Source of the DNA: Bugula neritina
Taxonomy: Eukaryota; Bryozoa; Gymnolaemata; Cheilostomatida; Bugulidae
Direction: 5' to 3'
Assembly (NCBI GenBank): GCA_964035545.1
Contig: OZ037768.1
Location: 22,904,819-22,968,818, forward strand
Length of the DNA stretch: 64,000 nt
This document shows positions 24,001 to 35,770 of this stretch, one piece after another (position 1 is the stretch's first letter; each line of letters begins with the position of its first letter). A program made the position numbers and the translations under genes. The notes beneath the pieces were generated by a model. That model was not told the origin of the DNA. It was given only the letters and a program-made list of their open reading frames with translations, and did no database searches.

Positions 24001-27000
24001 ACTAGTTTTCTCTTCTTCATATGTTAATCTATGATGTTGCAATATGCACTTGGATTATGGGTATTTAATTACCTAATCCCATCCTTCATGCAAGTCATCC
24101 TGATACAGACTCGCTCTCTGTTAGTTTTAGTAAAAGTTTACAGTTTTCCTGCTGCCGGACTTGTGTTCAGGCAGCAGTTCTATTCAGGCAGCAGCTCTAT
24201 TCAGTCAGCAGTTCTATTCAGGCAGCAGTTCTATTCAGTCAGCAGTTCTATTCAGGCAGCAGTTAGCTGACAGCTCTAGAGTTCCTCTGTACCAGGAAAA
24301 ATCAGCGGGTTGGAAATTTACGGTTTTTTGACAACTCACATCCTTCTGCTATGCCTGTTGCCAACATCTGACTATCAATATGAAACTGTCCATGGGTAAT
24401 TTGTAAACTCTCTGTTTTGAATTTGTAGGAATTAAAATAATTATTTCATTTTATTATTGTATTTCCTGTAGATAATTCGTTTGATATAAAGTTTGAGGAA
24501 ATCACGAACCTACGCTGGCTGGGTAGTGGCGCGCAGGGGGCTGTTTTCTATGGTAAACTGCGCGGAGAGGAAGTTGCTGTGAAGAAAGTTAAAAATCTTA
24601 AAGAAATAAACATCAAACATCTGAGGAAACTAAACCACCCTAACGTCATCTCCTTCAGGTGTGTTGTGTATCTTTTAAGCCCCCCCCTCGTGGGCTGAAA
24701 GTAGACGGGCAGATGTTAAAGGGAGCACATTCTCTTGGGTGCTGCTAAGTGATTGGATTGGTTATGGCTTTTGCCAGTTGGTTTTTTATGTAATTTCATG
24801 AGAATGTTTTGTGCTCTTGATATGTTCCATCAATGAGATGGTTATTACAGCTCTTGAATGTAACTAGCAGTGGACTTTTGACTAAGTAACTGTAACTAGT
24901 AGTACACAAAGTAGCTGTGTAACTATGACTAGTAGTACAAAGTAGCTGTTTAACTATGACTAGTAGTAGAAAGTAACTGTATAACCATGATTAGTAGTAC
25001 AAAGTAGCTGTATAACCATGACTAGTAGTACAAAGTAACTGTATAACCATGACTAGTAGTACAAAGTAGCTGTATAACCATGACTAGTAGTACAAAGTAA
25101 CTGTATAACCATGACTAGTAGTAGAAAGTAACTGTATAATTATGACTAGTGACTCTTGACTATGTAACTCATAGTAGAAAGTGACTATATAACTAATAGT
25201 AGAACAGAATATAGTAAGTAGTATTTAATCCTTCCGCCATACTTAAGAATACAAGGAAATGAGGTGCAAATGGCTGGTTTTTATTACACCATTTCCTGCT
25301 CAATGCTACATTAAATTAATACTTTTTCAATTGTTCCTTTTAATTATATGTAAATGGATATTAGTGGTGAACCAAGTTCTTTGATTTAATGATTTTTATC
25401 TGTTAATATTTTATGGTAACAACAGATTTCATAAATAATATTTTATAATCAGTCTCAAAACCTCAAAGTTTTGAAATGCCTGTAATATTCTTTAGCCAAA
25501 GAGGGTTTGAACCCAGAGCTAGCTGGTCTTGAGTTCAGTGATCATACCTCTGGACCACCAAGACTCCCCTGTTTTCTTGGAATTAAACGATACTTAGTAG
25601 GGTAGCATCAGCCTTAGCCCAGTTGCTTAGATCTACTTTAACTAACAATTGCAGCTACTTCCCCTATTCATAATTACATTTCATGTTATTGGGTTAGCAT
25701 AGTGTGTTTATTGATTTTAGTAACATTATACTGTTAGTATTCGCAACAACCTGGCTATGAACCTTTCTAACACTCCCCAGACTGTGATGATTGTATCTCA
25801 TTTTACTCTAATAAACAATGTTTTAATTTCACAGCAGATGTGTTACTATTTACTGAAATGTGTTACAGGGGAGTGTGTTCACAGGCGATGTGTTACTATT
25901 TACTGAAATGTATTACAGGGGAGTGTGTTCACAGGCGATGTGTTACTATTTACTGAAATGTATTACAGGGGAGTGTGTTCACAGCCGATGTGTTACTATT
26001 TACTGAAATGTATTACAGGGGAGTGTGTTCACAGCCGATGTGTTACAGTATTATCATGGAGTATTGTGCCTATGGTCAGTTGTATGAAATGTTACGGGAC
26101 GAGCGAGAGATCCCCCCTCACTTACTCTATTCCTGGGCCTCCCAAATAGCCTGTGGGATGAACTACCTCCACACTAACAAGATCATACACAGAGACCTTA
26201 AATCTCCCAAGTAAGTGTGGCTAGTAGGACAGGGCGGGTGATGAATGCCCTGTAAAGGTTTGTTTCATGTGAAACTGGGCCTAAGCATTGTTACTCATGA
26301 CTGTAGGTTTGATTTGACTTTTATAGTAAGAGAGTTGGAAGGAATATAATTTTAGAATAGAAATAAATTTGCATCATTCCGGCTACTAATTTGATAGAAA
26401 AATCAATTCCAATGTTTGCCCAGATCAATTGATAAATTTTGCCTATCAGTTGGGTTTCAATGCAGACGGCTAATTAATAAATTCCCTCTTCAAACACGGC
26501 TTCTAGTAGTTGAAATACACCATGCTTTTCCTATATTTAAACAATGCTCACGTTGTTTGCCTAGTAGTGTTGTAATAGTGACCATATTTAATGCCTTGTG
26601 AATCATCCATATTGTCAAGTCGCAGCTCACGGGCTTCAAATACCTGCTCTGACTCATCACACTTCCCACCAGTTCTATAAATAACTTCATTCAAAATTAA
26701 ATCAATCACAAATACAGAAAACAGGCACCTTATTGTCATTGTCACGAAATTATTTCAATACCAATATTATAATTCAATTGTTAGTTTATAGATAATAATT
26801 ATGCCATTTCCCTTGCGAATGGAAGCATTTAAATCCAAGACTTGCATATAACTGCGAGGTATACATGTGCTAGTAATGTACCCACACCATGTATATTAGA
26901 TTATACATCATAAAATCTCTCAAAAATCAATACTAATGCACTTACTAGGTCTTGAGTGACTGCTAGCGCTCTTGTATATCTTGTACTATATTTTCACTCT

Positions 27001-30000
27001 CTCAGCTTTCACTTCTCACATCAGCTATCTGCGTTTTTTAATCAGCATTAATGTGATTTTGAACTCAGAAGATGTTACAGTTTTTACCTTCAGTTACGTA
27101 ATTTGTGTTTGTAGCATCTTAATCGGCCATAATGATATTTTGAAAATATCAGACTTTGGGACAAGCAAGGAGTTTCAGGAGCATGAGCGAAGTATGATCA
27201 TGTCATTCGCTGGTACTTACGCCTGGATGGCACCAGAGGTCATTAAAAATGAACCCTGCTCTGAGAAAGTAGATGTATGGTGAGTGTGTGGTATCTGGTT
27301 GCTCATTGGCCAATACAATGCACTGAGCTTTGTTATTGGCTGACAAACTCTATTGTTTGTTGCTTCTTAACTTTTCGTAGAAGGATGTTTGAAATGTGAC
27401 GGAGACCAAAAAATGTATTAATCCTATTATTTATATCACAGATATGCTGTGTAATGGTTGGAAAGTGTTTTCAGTATAATATGGTAATTTTCTAGCTAAT
27501 GTTAGACAGTTCAAAAGAACATAATATTCTCTTGAGATTTCTATGGCATCTTTCCTCTCCCCATAACTTACAGATAAACAGTGTCATTGCAACTACCTTT
27601 TGATTCATGCATTGTAACTAGTGGCTCTAATCCTTCTGTGGTTTGTTTTTCTTCAATAAAATTATTGAAAACCCCTTAGCGAAGAATTGTGCAACTGATA
27701 ATCTGTGGCCACAGAAGAGTTTTTCTATGATTAATGATAGCTGGAAGCTGTCTTAGTTTTATTACCTTAGTTTTTGTAGCTGTTGCTATGGTTACTCACT
27801 AAAGATAAAAAACACTGTATTATTAATTTTTTATCGCTTTTTGATCTAAATACAGGATGCAGTTTCGTGAAAATCACACGTTATCAACTAATGTGTTGAA
27901 GAATACTGTCGTTCAAGACTGATAGGTTTTATCCACTCTACTGAATAGCCCGGCTAACTAACCCCTTAAATTGCCCTCCCCCTGTAAATCAAATAATAAT
28001 AATAATAATAAGTTGGATCTTGTTTGTTTGACCTTGGTGTACATCTAAAGGTCAAACAGAGTAACAACAACAGAGCTTGCTCTAAACTGTAAGAGAATAG
28101 AAAACATTCTACACTCACTTTGTCCTGGTTGTCACTATAGACACCAGTGCACAGTGCTTGACTTGTGGTGCAGGTGACACTGATGTCAAGTGCTTGTATA
28201 CTTCCTGTTATTTAAAAAGCACTGCTTCTGCTAGTCACTGTTGAAGGACTCATACTATTTAGTTTTGTTTGTTTTAACAGGTCATACGGAGTGGTACTAT
28301 GGGAGCTACTGACTGGTGAAATCCCCTATAAAGATGTTGATTCCACGGCTATAATATGGGGTGTAGGCAGTGCCAGCCTTCTTCTGCCCATTCCAGAAGA
28401 TATGCCCGAGGGCTTCAAACTACTGCTCAAACAGTGCTGGTGAGTTGGACGATTTGATTCGAGTTGAAACAGGAAACTGCCTGTCAACTTTCTCATCTTA
28501 CAAACTCGCAATGTTTGTTTGGGAATAAATTAAAATTTTTAATGAGATGTTTCCATATTAATTGTAATTTTTAATTTATGAAAATAATTACACTCAGTTT
28601 TGGCTGGAAATTGTTTGAATTAACTAGCCAAAGTGACAACTGGGAAATAGGCTATTCAGCTTTTAGCTTAGTAGTTTTTCTCTCAAAGACGATTCATATG
28701 CCAAAGTTATTTCAAAATTATTTTAAAATATATTTTGATTAGCATAATTAAGTATAATATGTTTGAGCAAATAACACAGGAAGTGGCATATTCCTGTCAT
28801 CTTTACTTCAAGAGATGTGTTTTCCTTGGCTGAAGCTCATCTGACAGCAACCATGCAAATAGAACACCTGCAACTGCCTGCCATGTAACATGACTGCTTG
28901 AATCACATCTTGGCAACTCTGTATACCATTACCTGGTCATATGATTTACCTTCAGCTGATAAGAGTTGTCTTTCATCTTAGGGTGCTTCTTGTATAAGCT
29001 ATTGTTAGGAACTTCAGGCAATTTAATTAAAAAATATGCATATATGCAAATGAATATGGCAGTGATCAATGTTTTTTTTTTGGTGTTATAGCTAAACTGA
29101 TTGATTAGCATGGTTGTGCAATGCTATATCCGCTATAACTTTAGCACCTCACATACCTTTACTTGCGTTATATCGTGATGTATTACATTGTATTCCAGGA
29201 GTACCAAACCCAGAAACAGACCAACCTTCCGGCATATTCTGATGCACCTCGAGATTGCATCATCCTCACTGCTAGGTAAGTTTCTCTGTGTTTATTGGAT
29301 AGGACAGAGATTAATGCTAGTTTTCTATAATGGAACTAGTAAGTTTCCAGGAATAGAGAAAAAGATATGTAATGACTCGTTTCTAAAAACTTAGGCCTAG
29401 GGCATCCCCCTCACCCCTAGCCTAAAGTAATGTGTATGCACTTTTTATTCCGGATAGTCTTCTCTGTATTAAATTGTCATCTGGTGGGAGTATTTACTAA
29501 ACACTGCTTGGTTTGATTCACCAGATCAAAGTTTACTAGTTGTTTTGGCAAAGCATCCCCACCACCTGTGCTGTCTTCTATCTTTTCAGCCATCGTATAT
29601 AATATAATAATAACATGGTGGCATTGAGTGGGTGGTTGTGAAATCAAATCATATTTAATAGCTTGCGTTTTTATTTAATACATCGACCAATCATATCGCA
29701 GGATTGTAAATAGTTTGCCCAATCGCCTCACTTCTCTATAATTGTTCTGGTATTCTCATCTCACAACGTCATAATGCAATGGATTTATGCAAGGTTTGAT
29801 TGATGGGTGCTAAAATTTCCCTATCATGTGATGAAAACACAATTATTAATGCATTATTTCTGTTAGTTTTGAGCTGTAGCTTGTGTTAATTGTAAATGTG
29901 TCTTCAGATATCACCAGTTGGTTAATTAAAGTGTCAATTCATAAATCTTTTGACAAAAACTAGAAATTTCAGATGCTGGTATAACTAGAATAAACTGAAG

Positions 30001-32360
30001 TAGTTTATGAAATTATTTTTTGCTATTAACTTGTCTATGAATATTTTAGTTAACAGTTGAAATTTCCAAATCCTGTTTAGTCTAATCCATATTTAAGAAG
30101 TGAACATCACATGGCCATGTTGTGTCTATTTCATTCCAAATCCTATAGTCATAGACTGAATATCTCCATTTAAACTATCAGACTAACAGAGTGATTATTC
30201 CTATGTTTTCAGGGACGGATGCAGAGGAATTCTACGAGACGCAGATGGTGTGGAAGACTCAAATAAAGAGGAGATTTGAGAGTCTGAGGCTGCAAGGCAC
30301 GGCATCATACCTCCGGGCTCACAGTCAGCACCCGCCTTTGGAGGAAGTCAGCCAGCAGAGGGCGGAGGAGATGAGGTGAGTTGAAGGTCATAGCTGGGAA
30401 GGGGTGGATTAACATTCTGGCATCAGGGGTTTGGTCGAAATATGTTCATTTTAATGCATTTGGTTATTTCACTAGTGATAACCATAACTAATGATCAATC
30501 ATTTAGGTAAAGTCCAAATTATTACGAAATTTCTTCGCGCACAACTAAAACTTTGTTGAGTCTGTTAGTTAAAAATAATGAAAGTTAAAGATAAGAAATA
30601 TTGAGCAATGCTACTGCAGCACCACTTGCGTTGAGGTGCAGGCCGTCTTATCACCAACTGATATGCAGTGACGTATTACAGTGTATAGTAAAACCTACAC
30701 TCAATGTCAGGTTGAGTTCAACTTTATAACTTCTCCTTTTTTGAGTGTACAACAATTTACATTGTAAGCTAAAGTGTGATGATGTTTTAATCATATGTAC
30801 TTGAATAAGGAAGTCTGAAAAATAGGAACTAAAAGTCACTAAAATAAAACTTTTTATCATGTTTTAGTTTCATCTACTTTCCAGCACTTTTCACTGTGAA
30901 TGTTGACTATTACCGATAGTCACTGTATAGTGTATAATATGGGCTTGTATATACACAGCATTCAGTAATATACTGTAGTTTAGCCTCCTTAACCTTTATG
31001 TCACCTTGACCTTTCTCTCACTGACTATTTACTCTCATAACAACTAATTAATTACAGTTTTCATGTCCATCAAGGTAATGGCTACTGAGCAATAATTTAT
31101 TTTTGGAACTTGTTTATTTTTAGCAACTATCGTCTATTTTTAGAAACGTCCAAGAGATTGTATGCCAGTATAAGAAGAAGTTGATACAGACCAACAACCT
31201 GTACATGGATCTGTTTGGCATCATGTTACAACTGGAACAGAGAGAGAAAGAGTTGGCTAGGTGAGTGTGTTTTCTAATGAATAATGTAGTTATGCTGATA
31301 AATATTTATTGTTGTTTCAGTACCTGCACCTGTACTACCACCTGCAACATCACTCATACCTATAATCAGTATTACAATAATATTAGTGCTGCTGCTGTGA
31401 ATAGCCAATCATTGTGAAGCAGTGGAACATTAAATATGCTTCTAGAAGGGATAAATCATTCTATTTTAGTAGCTGTTTATGCACGTTTGTAAAATTCGGT
31501 AGTTATTGGCACGTGTGTAGTTTATTTATCAGTGTTTCTACTTTTTGGAGTGCTTCAAATTTTTGGCCTTAAGTATACAACACAATCAATTGGATTCTTT
31601 TTACTCAAAACAAGCTAGTTATATGTTGCAATATATTAAATTGTTGTTTTCTTTACCAATTGGAAAGATAATTTGTTATTGAATATAATTGTGGTTTACT
31701 GTTTGTTCATATTCATCACATCAGGGAATTTACTAACCCCCTTGAACTTTTCTAGCTCGTGTCTCAAGTGCTCGAAACTCTTCAATACTATTAGCCTAAT
31801 TTGATAAAATCAGATTGGATATATTACTGTTGTTTGTGTGCAGTCAAATATCTATGCTTATATTAATTGGCTTGATTTAATTCAATTGAACAATCATATG
31901 TTATTAGTCTTTGCTACTATATATTGATTTGCCACGTTGTAGACAAGAGCGAATGATGTCCAAACGAATGAAATTAAAAGTTTCAAAAACATCAGAGGAT
32001 TCTGGGACATTTCCTGCTGTATCAACTTTGGGACAAATCAAGAAGAAACTAAATGATTCTATTTCATCTATGAATATAGACATGCCCGACACCCCTGGGA
32101 CCCCTTCACCTCTCAATGAAACTTTATCCACCCTTGGAACTGCTACCACAATAGAATCCGGGATTGTCACCTCACCACGATCTCTAGATGAAATCACAGA
32201 ACATTATGAGAACTTGGAGCGTGACAGAGATCATTGTTTTGATAGGCGCGGCGCCAAGCTAAAAGTAGAAAGGACACAAAGTGACACGCTAAATCACAAC
32301 AACTTGGATTATGATACAGAGTTATCTCCCTCTACACCATATCATGATAATATAACGTAA
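21086..32360 (+). CDS. MAP3K12/MAP3K13: DLK/LZK-type mixed-lineage MAP kinase kinase kinase
   Basis: Exons: 21086-21130, 21728-21903, 22638-22873, 24472-24658, 26019-26210, 27115-27279, 28281-28439, 29199-29275, 30213-30375, 31144-31260, 31943-32360; 644 codons plus TAA, all in phase. The pre-kinase motif [10 protein letters not shown] is diagnostic of MAP3K12/13. The kinase domain shows the glycine loop [11 protein letters not shown], the VAVKK lysine, [50 protein letters not shown] and [13 protein letters not shown] coiled coil or leucine-zipper segment follows ([22 protein letters not shown]). The family activates JNK and p38 through MKK4/7 and acts in axon injury signalling. All catalytic motifs are present. 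At 644 residues it is shorter than human DLK (859) and LZK (966), mainly in the C-terminal tail. The first two exons are assigned by phase and open frame only and are less certain. Confidence 0.93.
24170..24262 (+). repeat. 16-17-bp CAGCAGTTCTATTCAGG repeat in kinase intron
   Basis: About six units alternating CAGGCAGCAG and CAGTCAGCAG with TTCTATT. The array ends about 210 bp before exon 24472-24658. Confidence 0.75.
24875..25210 (+). repeat. 31-bp minisatellite in kinase intron
   Basis: About nine units of ACTAGTAGTACAAAGTAACT plus GTATAACCATG with single-base variants, about 217 bp after the donor of exon 24472-24658. Confidence 0.8.
25498..25572 (-). mobile_element. tRNA-like segment (possible SINE or tRNA pseudogene)
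   Basis: On the minus strand the segment reads like a tRNA with a B box GGGTTCAAACCCTC and an A-box-like TGGTGGTCCAGAGG about 40 bp upstream. The acceptor stem pairs poorly. It does not share the leader of the SINE at 7151 and 52275, so it is either another family or a pseudogene. Confidence 0.4.
25828..26046 (+). repeat. 50-bp repeat duplicating a splice acceptor and exon start
   Basis: About 4.4 copies of a 50-bp unit holding TATTACAG|GGGAGTGTGTTC. The last copy supplies the acceptor and the first codons (GVCSQPMCY) of exon 26019-26210. Upstream copies repeat the acceptor and exon start but continue into TATTTACTGAAATG instead of exon. Fifty is not a multiple of three, so use of the nearest upstream acceptor would shift the frame. 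Confidence 0.88.
27280..28280 (+). other. kinase intron, no other feature seen
   Basis: Intron between the activation-loop exon and the [10 protein letters not shown] exon. It contains a short AAT triplet run near 27990-28010 and nothing else that I can support. Confidence 0.5.
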
Positions 32361-32641
32361 CCACTTACCAGCTTTTATCTAGCTTAAGCTTTGTCTTATT
32401 TTTATTGTTAAAATTTCTTAATATTAAATTAATCTTTTAAAAAGTATTCTATCGTTTATTGTGCAATATTGGGGACAAGTTTTGAATTAATTATATTTCA
32501 AATTAAGGTGAAAAGATATTTTATATTGTGTATATAGTATAATGTAGATTCTATAATTGTGTACATATTTTATGTTATTTTGTAACATACTCTTTTGTAC
32601 ATAGGCATGTTTTATTCATTATGAGTTCTTTTCAGGGAAAT

Positions 32642-32647
32642 AATAAA
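32642..32647 (+). terminator. polyadenylation signal of the DLK/LZK kinase
   Basis: AATAAA about 280 bp after the stop codon, followed by a GT-rich stretch (GATGAGGGTG...GACTGTTGTTATGG) as expected downstream of a cleavage site. Confidence 0.6.
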
Positions 32648-33775
32648 TATGATGAGGGTGATTGACTGTTGTTATGGATAATTTAAATGACTTGGCATAA
32701 AACACTATTTTATATTCTGTTTTCAATATATATAGACGTTCAGCTTACATGTTATTTTGGGTACATATCACTACGTCATATCACAATACTTCCCTGTATA
32801 AAGTTGTCATACAGGTTGTTATTTTCCAAGATGGCTATTTTAGAAATAGTTCTCTTCTATTTAATAAATATATGCAATACCCTTAACTGCCAAGCTGTCA
32901 ATGTGAATTTGACTTTTAGTTTACCAATTTTCATGTACTTTTTTAAAGATATAAATCCTCCAAAATCAAAAGAGACAATCTAGCTTGGTAGCAATTTTTT
33001 CAGCATTGACATTAATCTTTTATAACATTAAAAATTCATAGTCTTTGAGATAGTTCTCACATTTCCATTGTCTTATTAGTTAGGGTGCTCAGCGTTTTAA
33101 ATAATACAAACAGCACTACAAATTGTGTGTTTAAGTTATATGTTTTATCTTTCATAAATGGAATTACAGTTGTCTTGTTACTAAAAGTAAAGTCACCATG
33201 TGTTCTTGCTTAATTTGTATATTTCTAAATTCTAAAAAATAGTTGATTTGTAAATTCAGAATGCTTCCATTTTTAGCTTGCTGAATTATTACTGTTATCT
33301 TGCAAGTTGCGTTTGCATATGTTGCTGCTCAAATTAAACCACATATTTAACAAAATTATACATGGCAATAATTATAAAATAAGTTGTGCACTCCCAAAGG
33401 GTAAATAAATCATCCTGGTGCACTCATAGCTAAAATAGCTGAAAGAAAAGACAATTTCTTAATGAAGATCAATGTAACATTTACTTGGATCTTCACTCAT
33501 CTGTAGAGTTATCCTCCTACAAATTCATATGACCTCTAGCTCTAACAGTTCATTGTTAATCTATAATAGAGGTGATTGGATGTATTTGTAAATGTAATCA
33601 CAGTGCGAGTATTGGTTAGTAAAGTTAAAAATAAGTGAGATGAATTTAAAATGATTTTAGGAGCTTAGTGTTCTCACTCTAACCACATTCAATTTCTTTG
33701 GAATCAGAAACAAATTTTAATTTAGATTTTGCAACGCAAATTCATACCAAATCCAATACATGATAACTATGAACT

Positions 33776-34115
33776 CATACTATGACTATGACTATTACTA
33801 TTAGTATTACTATAGTATTACTATTACTATTACTATTAGTATTAGTATTACTAATACTAATACTAATACTAATACTAATAGTTATACTATTACTATTAGT
33901 ATTACTACTACTAATACTAATAGTACTACCAGTACTAGTACTGCTAGTACTACTTGACATAGTATTAATATTATTGCTATTAGAGTATTACTATTAGTAT
34001 TACCACTAATGAGTAATAGTAATACTATTACTATTAGTATTACTATAACTATTACTATTACAGTATTTGTATTAGTATCACTATAATTATAGTATAAGTA
34101 TAACTAATACTATCA
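33776..34115. repeat. degenerate ACT/ATT/AGT triplet-type array
   Basis: About 340 bp of ACTATTAGTATT-like units, partly self-complementary because ACTATTAGT and ACTAATAGT both occur. Confidence 0.75.
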
Positions 34116-34479
34116 TTATTCATTATGAATAACTCGATATCAAATAATGAAATATTAATTATTCAATATCCATATGAATATCAATATGAATTAGAATATC
34201 AATATGAGTATCGACTATCGTAGATTATGATTATAAGAAAAATCCTAATCTTATCAGACAGTAAAATATTCAAATTACAAGTAAATCTAATAATAGTACT
34301 AATAGTAATAACTAAAAGTTAAAGTAATATCAATAAATATGTCGTATTACTAGTAGCCAGTAGGCCTAGTAATACTAATAGTAATACTAATACTAATAGT
34401 AATAGTAATACTCATGAACATATTTCTACTTTATACTAATAATAATGCTAATATTAATACTTATCTATATACTAACACT

Positions 34480-34900
34480 TAAGTATACTACTACTACTGC
34501 ACTGCCGCCGGCGGCGGTACCGGTGGTAGTACTACCAGTACCACCACTCCCAGTACCACCAAGGGAACAATCCTTGCAAGACTAATTTACACACAGAATA
34601 ATCTAAACATTGACAGGTTAACTTACCTGTACTAATAAACAATATTGCAACACACACTGCAACCAACTTATGGACTATTGTATGCATTTTACTTTCTGAC
34701 CAACCGTAAACATATGAGGCATGCCGCTTCTGCTACCTAGTGGTCTAGCATGATCGTAATCTGGAGGTAACCACTACCAATACCACCACTACCAGTACCA
34801 CCACTACCAGTACCAGTACTACCAGTGCCGGTACTACTAGTACCAATACTACTAGTAGCAATACTACTAGTACCAATACTACTAGTACTAATACTTAGTG
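34480..34900. repeat. two blocks of ACC/AGT triplets around a GC-rich palindrome
   Basis: Block one (34480-34562) includes the perfect palindrome GCCGCCGGCGGC and GGTAGTACTACC. Block two (34765-34900) is made of ACCACTACCAGTACC and ACTACTAGTACC units. The sequence between them is ordinary AT-rich DNA. Confidence 0.65.
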
Positions 34901-35770
34901 ATATTATATAAGGTATAACTATAAGTAAAAGTAGCAGGTTTTAATATTTTAATTAAAGTTAAATTTGACTCATAATAATACCAATATTAGTAATTTATAT
35001 GAGTATTTGTGTTGGTGCTCATGCTGATCTTAAAGTTGCTGTATATTTAGTCATATAGATATTATATGGCATGTTATATAAGTGTTGTTATAGTTACACT
35101 ATTGCCTCTTTTTACAGAATACAAAATACCAAACTAGTAGGCTGGTACATAGCAATATGTACACACGAAGGACATTACAAAAATTCTTAGCTTTTTTATT
35201 TGTTTTCAAGTTCCTAACTTGTATGAAAGTCTATAGTAGTGATTATAATGTAACTTTTTGCAGTTGCCTTCAATATTAAATAACAGTTTATTTAGTGTAC
35301 GCATGCTGTCATATAATTTTCCAGTGCATGCAGTACCATGGAATTGTTCATTAGTGCTTAAGTCGTTTAGCCATTTATACTGGCTTACATAACGTCTAAC
35401 TTAAAATAGAGCTATGAATTCTGTATAGTAGTTAGTACTCTGTTTATTTCATCTTCTTCTACGCTTAAAATAAAATATTTATCTTGACGCAGTGTACTAT
35501 AAAATTACTGGAGTTGTGTACTCAATTAGTTGTTTGATGTCTCGCTGACAAAAAAGCCAAAAAAAATAATTGTTTATGTATTTCTAATAAAATTACTAGC
35601 CTATGAAGATATATTTTGTGTTTTTTTTCACTTTTAATTTGTGGGAAAGTTTTCATTTAGAGTCCCGTGTTATTGGCATCTTTGTCTTTATTTGACATTA
35701 AAAAAGTATATCGAATGATGTAATATCATGAAATTAACAACTGTAGTATTGGCTGTTCATGTGTAGAGTC

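Larger units (their letters stand above)
32665..35770. other. intergenic region with triplet-like repeats
   Basis: No gene recognised between the kinase and TUSC2. From 33776 to about 34115 the sequence is built of ATT, ACT, AGT and TAC triplets on both strands; similar stretches recur at 34365-34415, 34480-34562 and 34765-34900. Open frames here are low complexity (runs of Ser, Ile, Leu, Val) and are not counted as genes. Confidence 0.6.

Noticed and set aside
33775-33997. Open frames of Ser or Leu/Ile/Val runs on both strands
   Set aside because: Low-complexity translation of triplet repeats.
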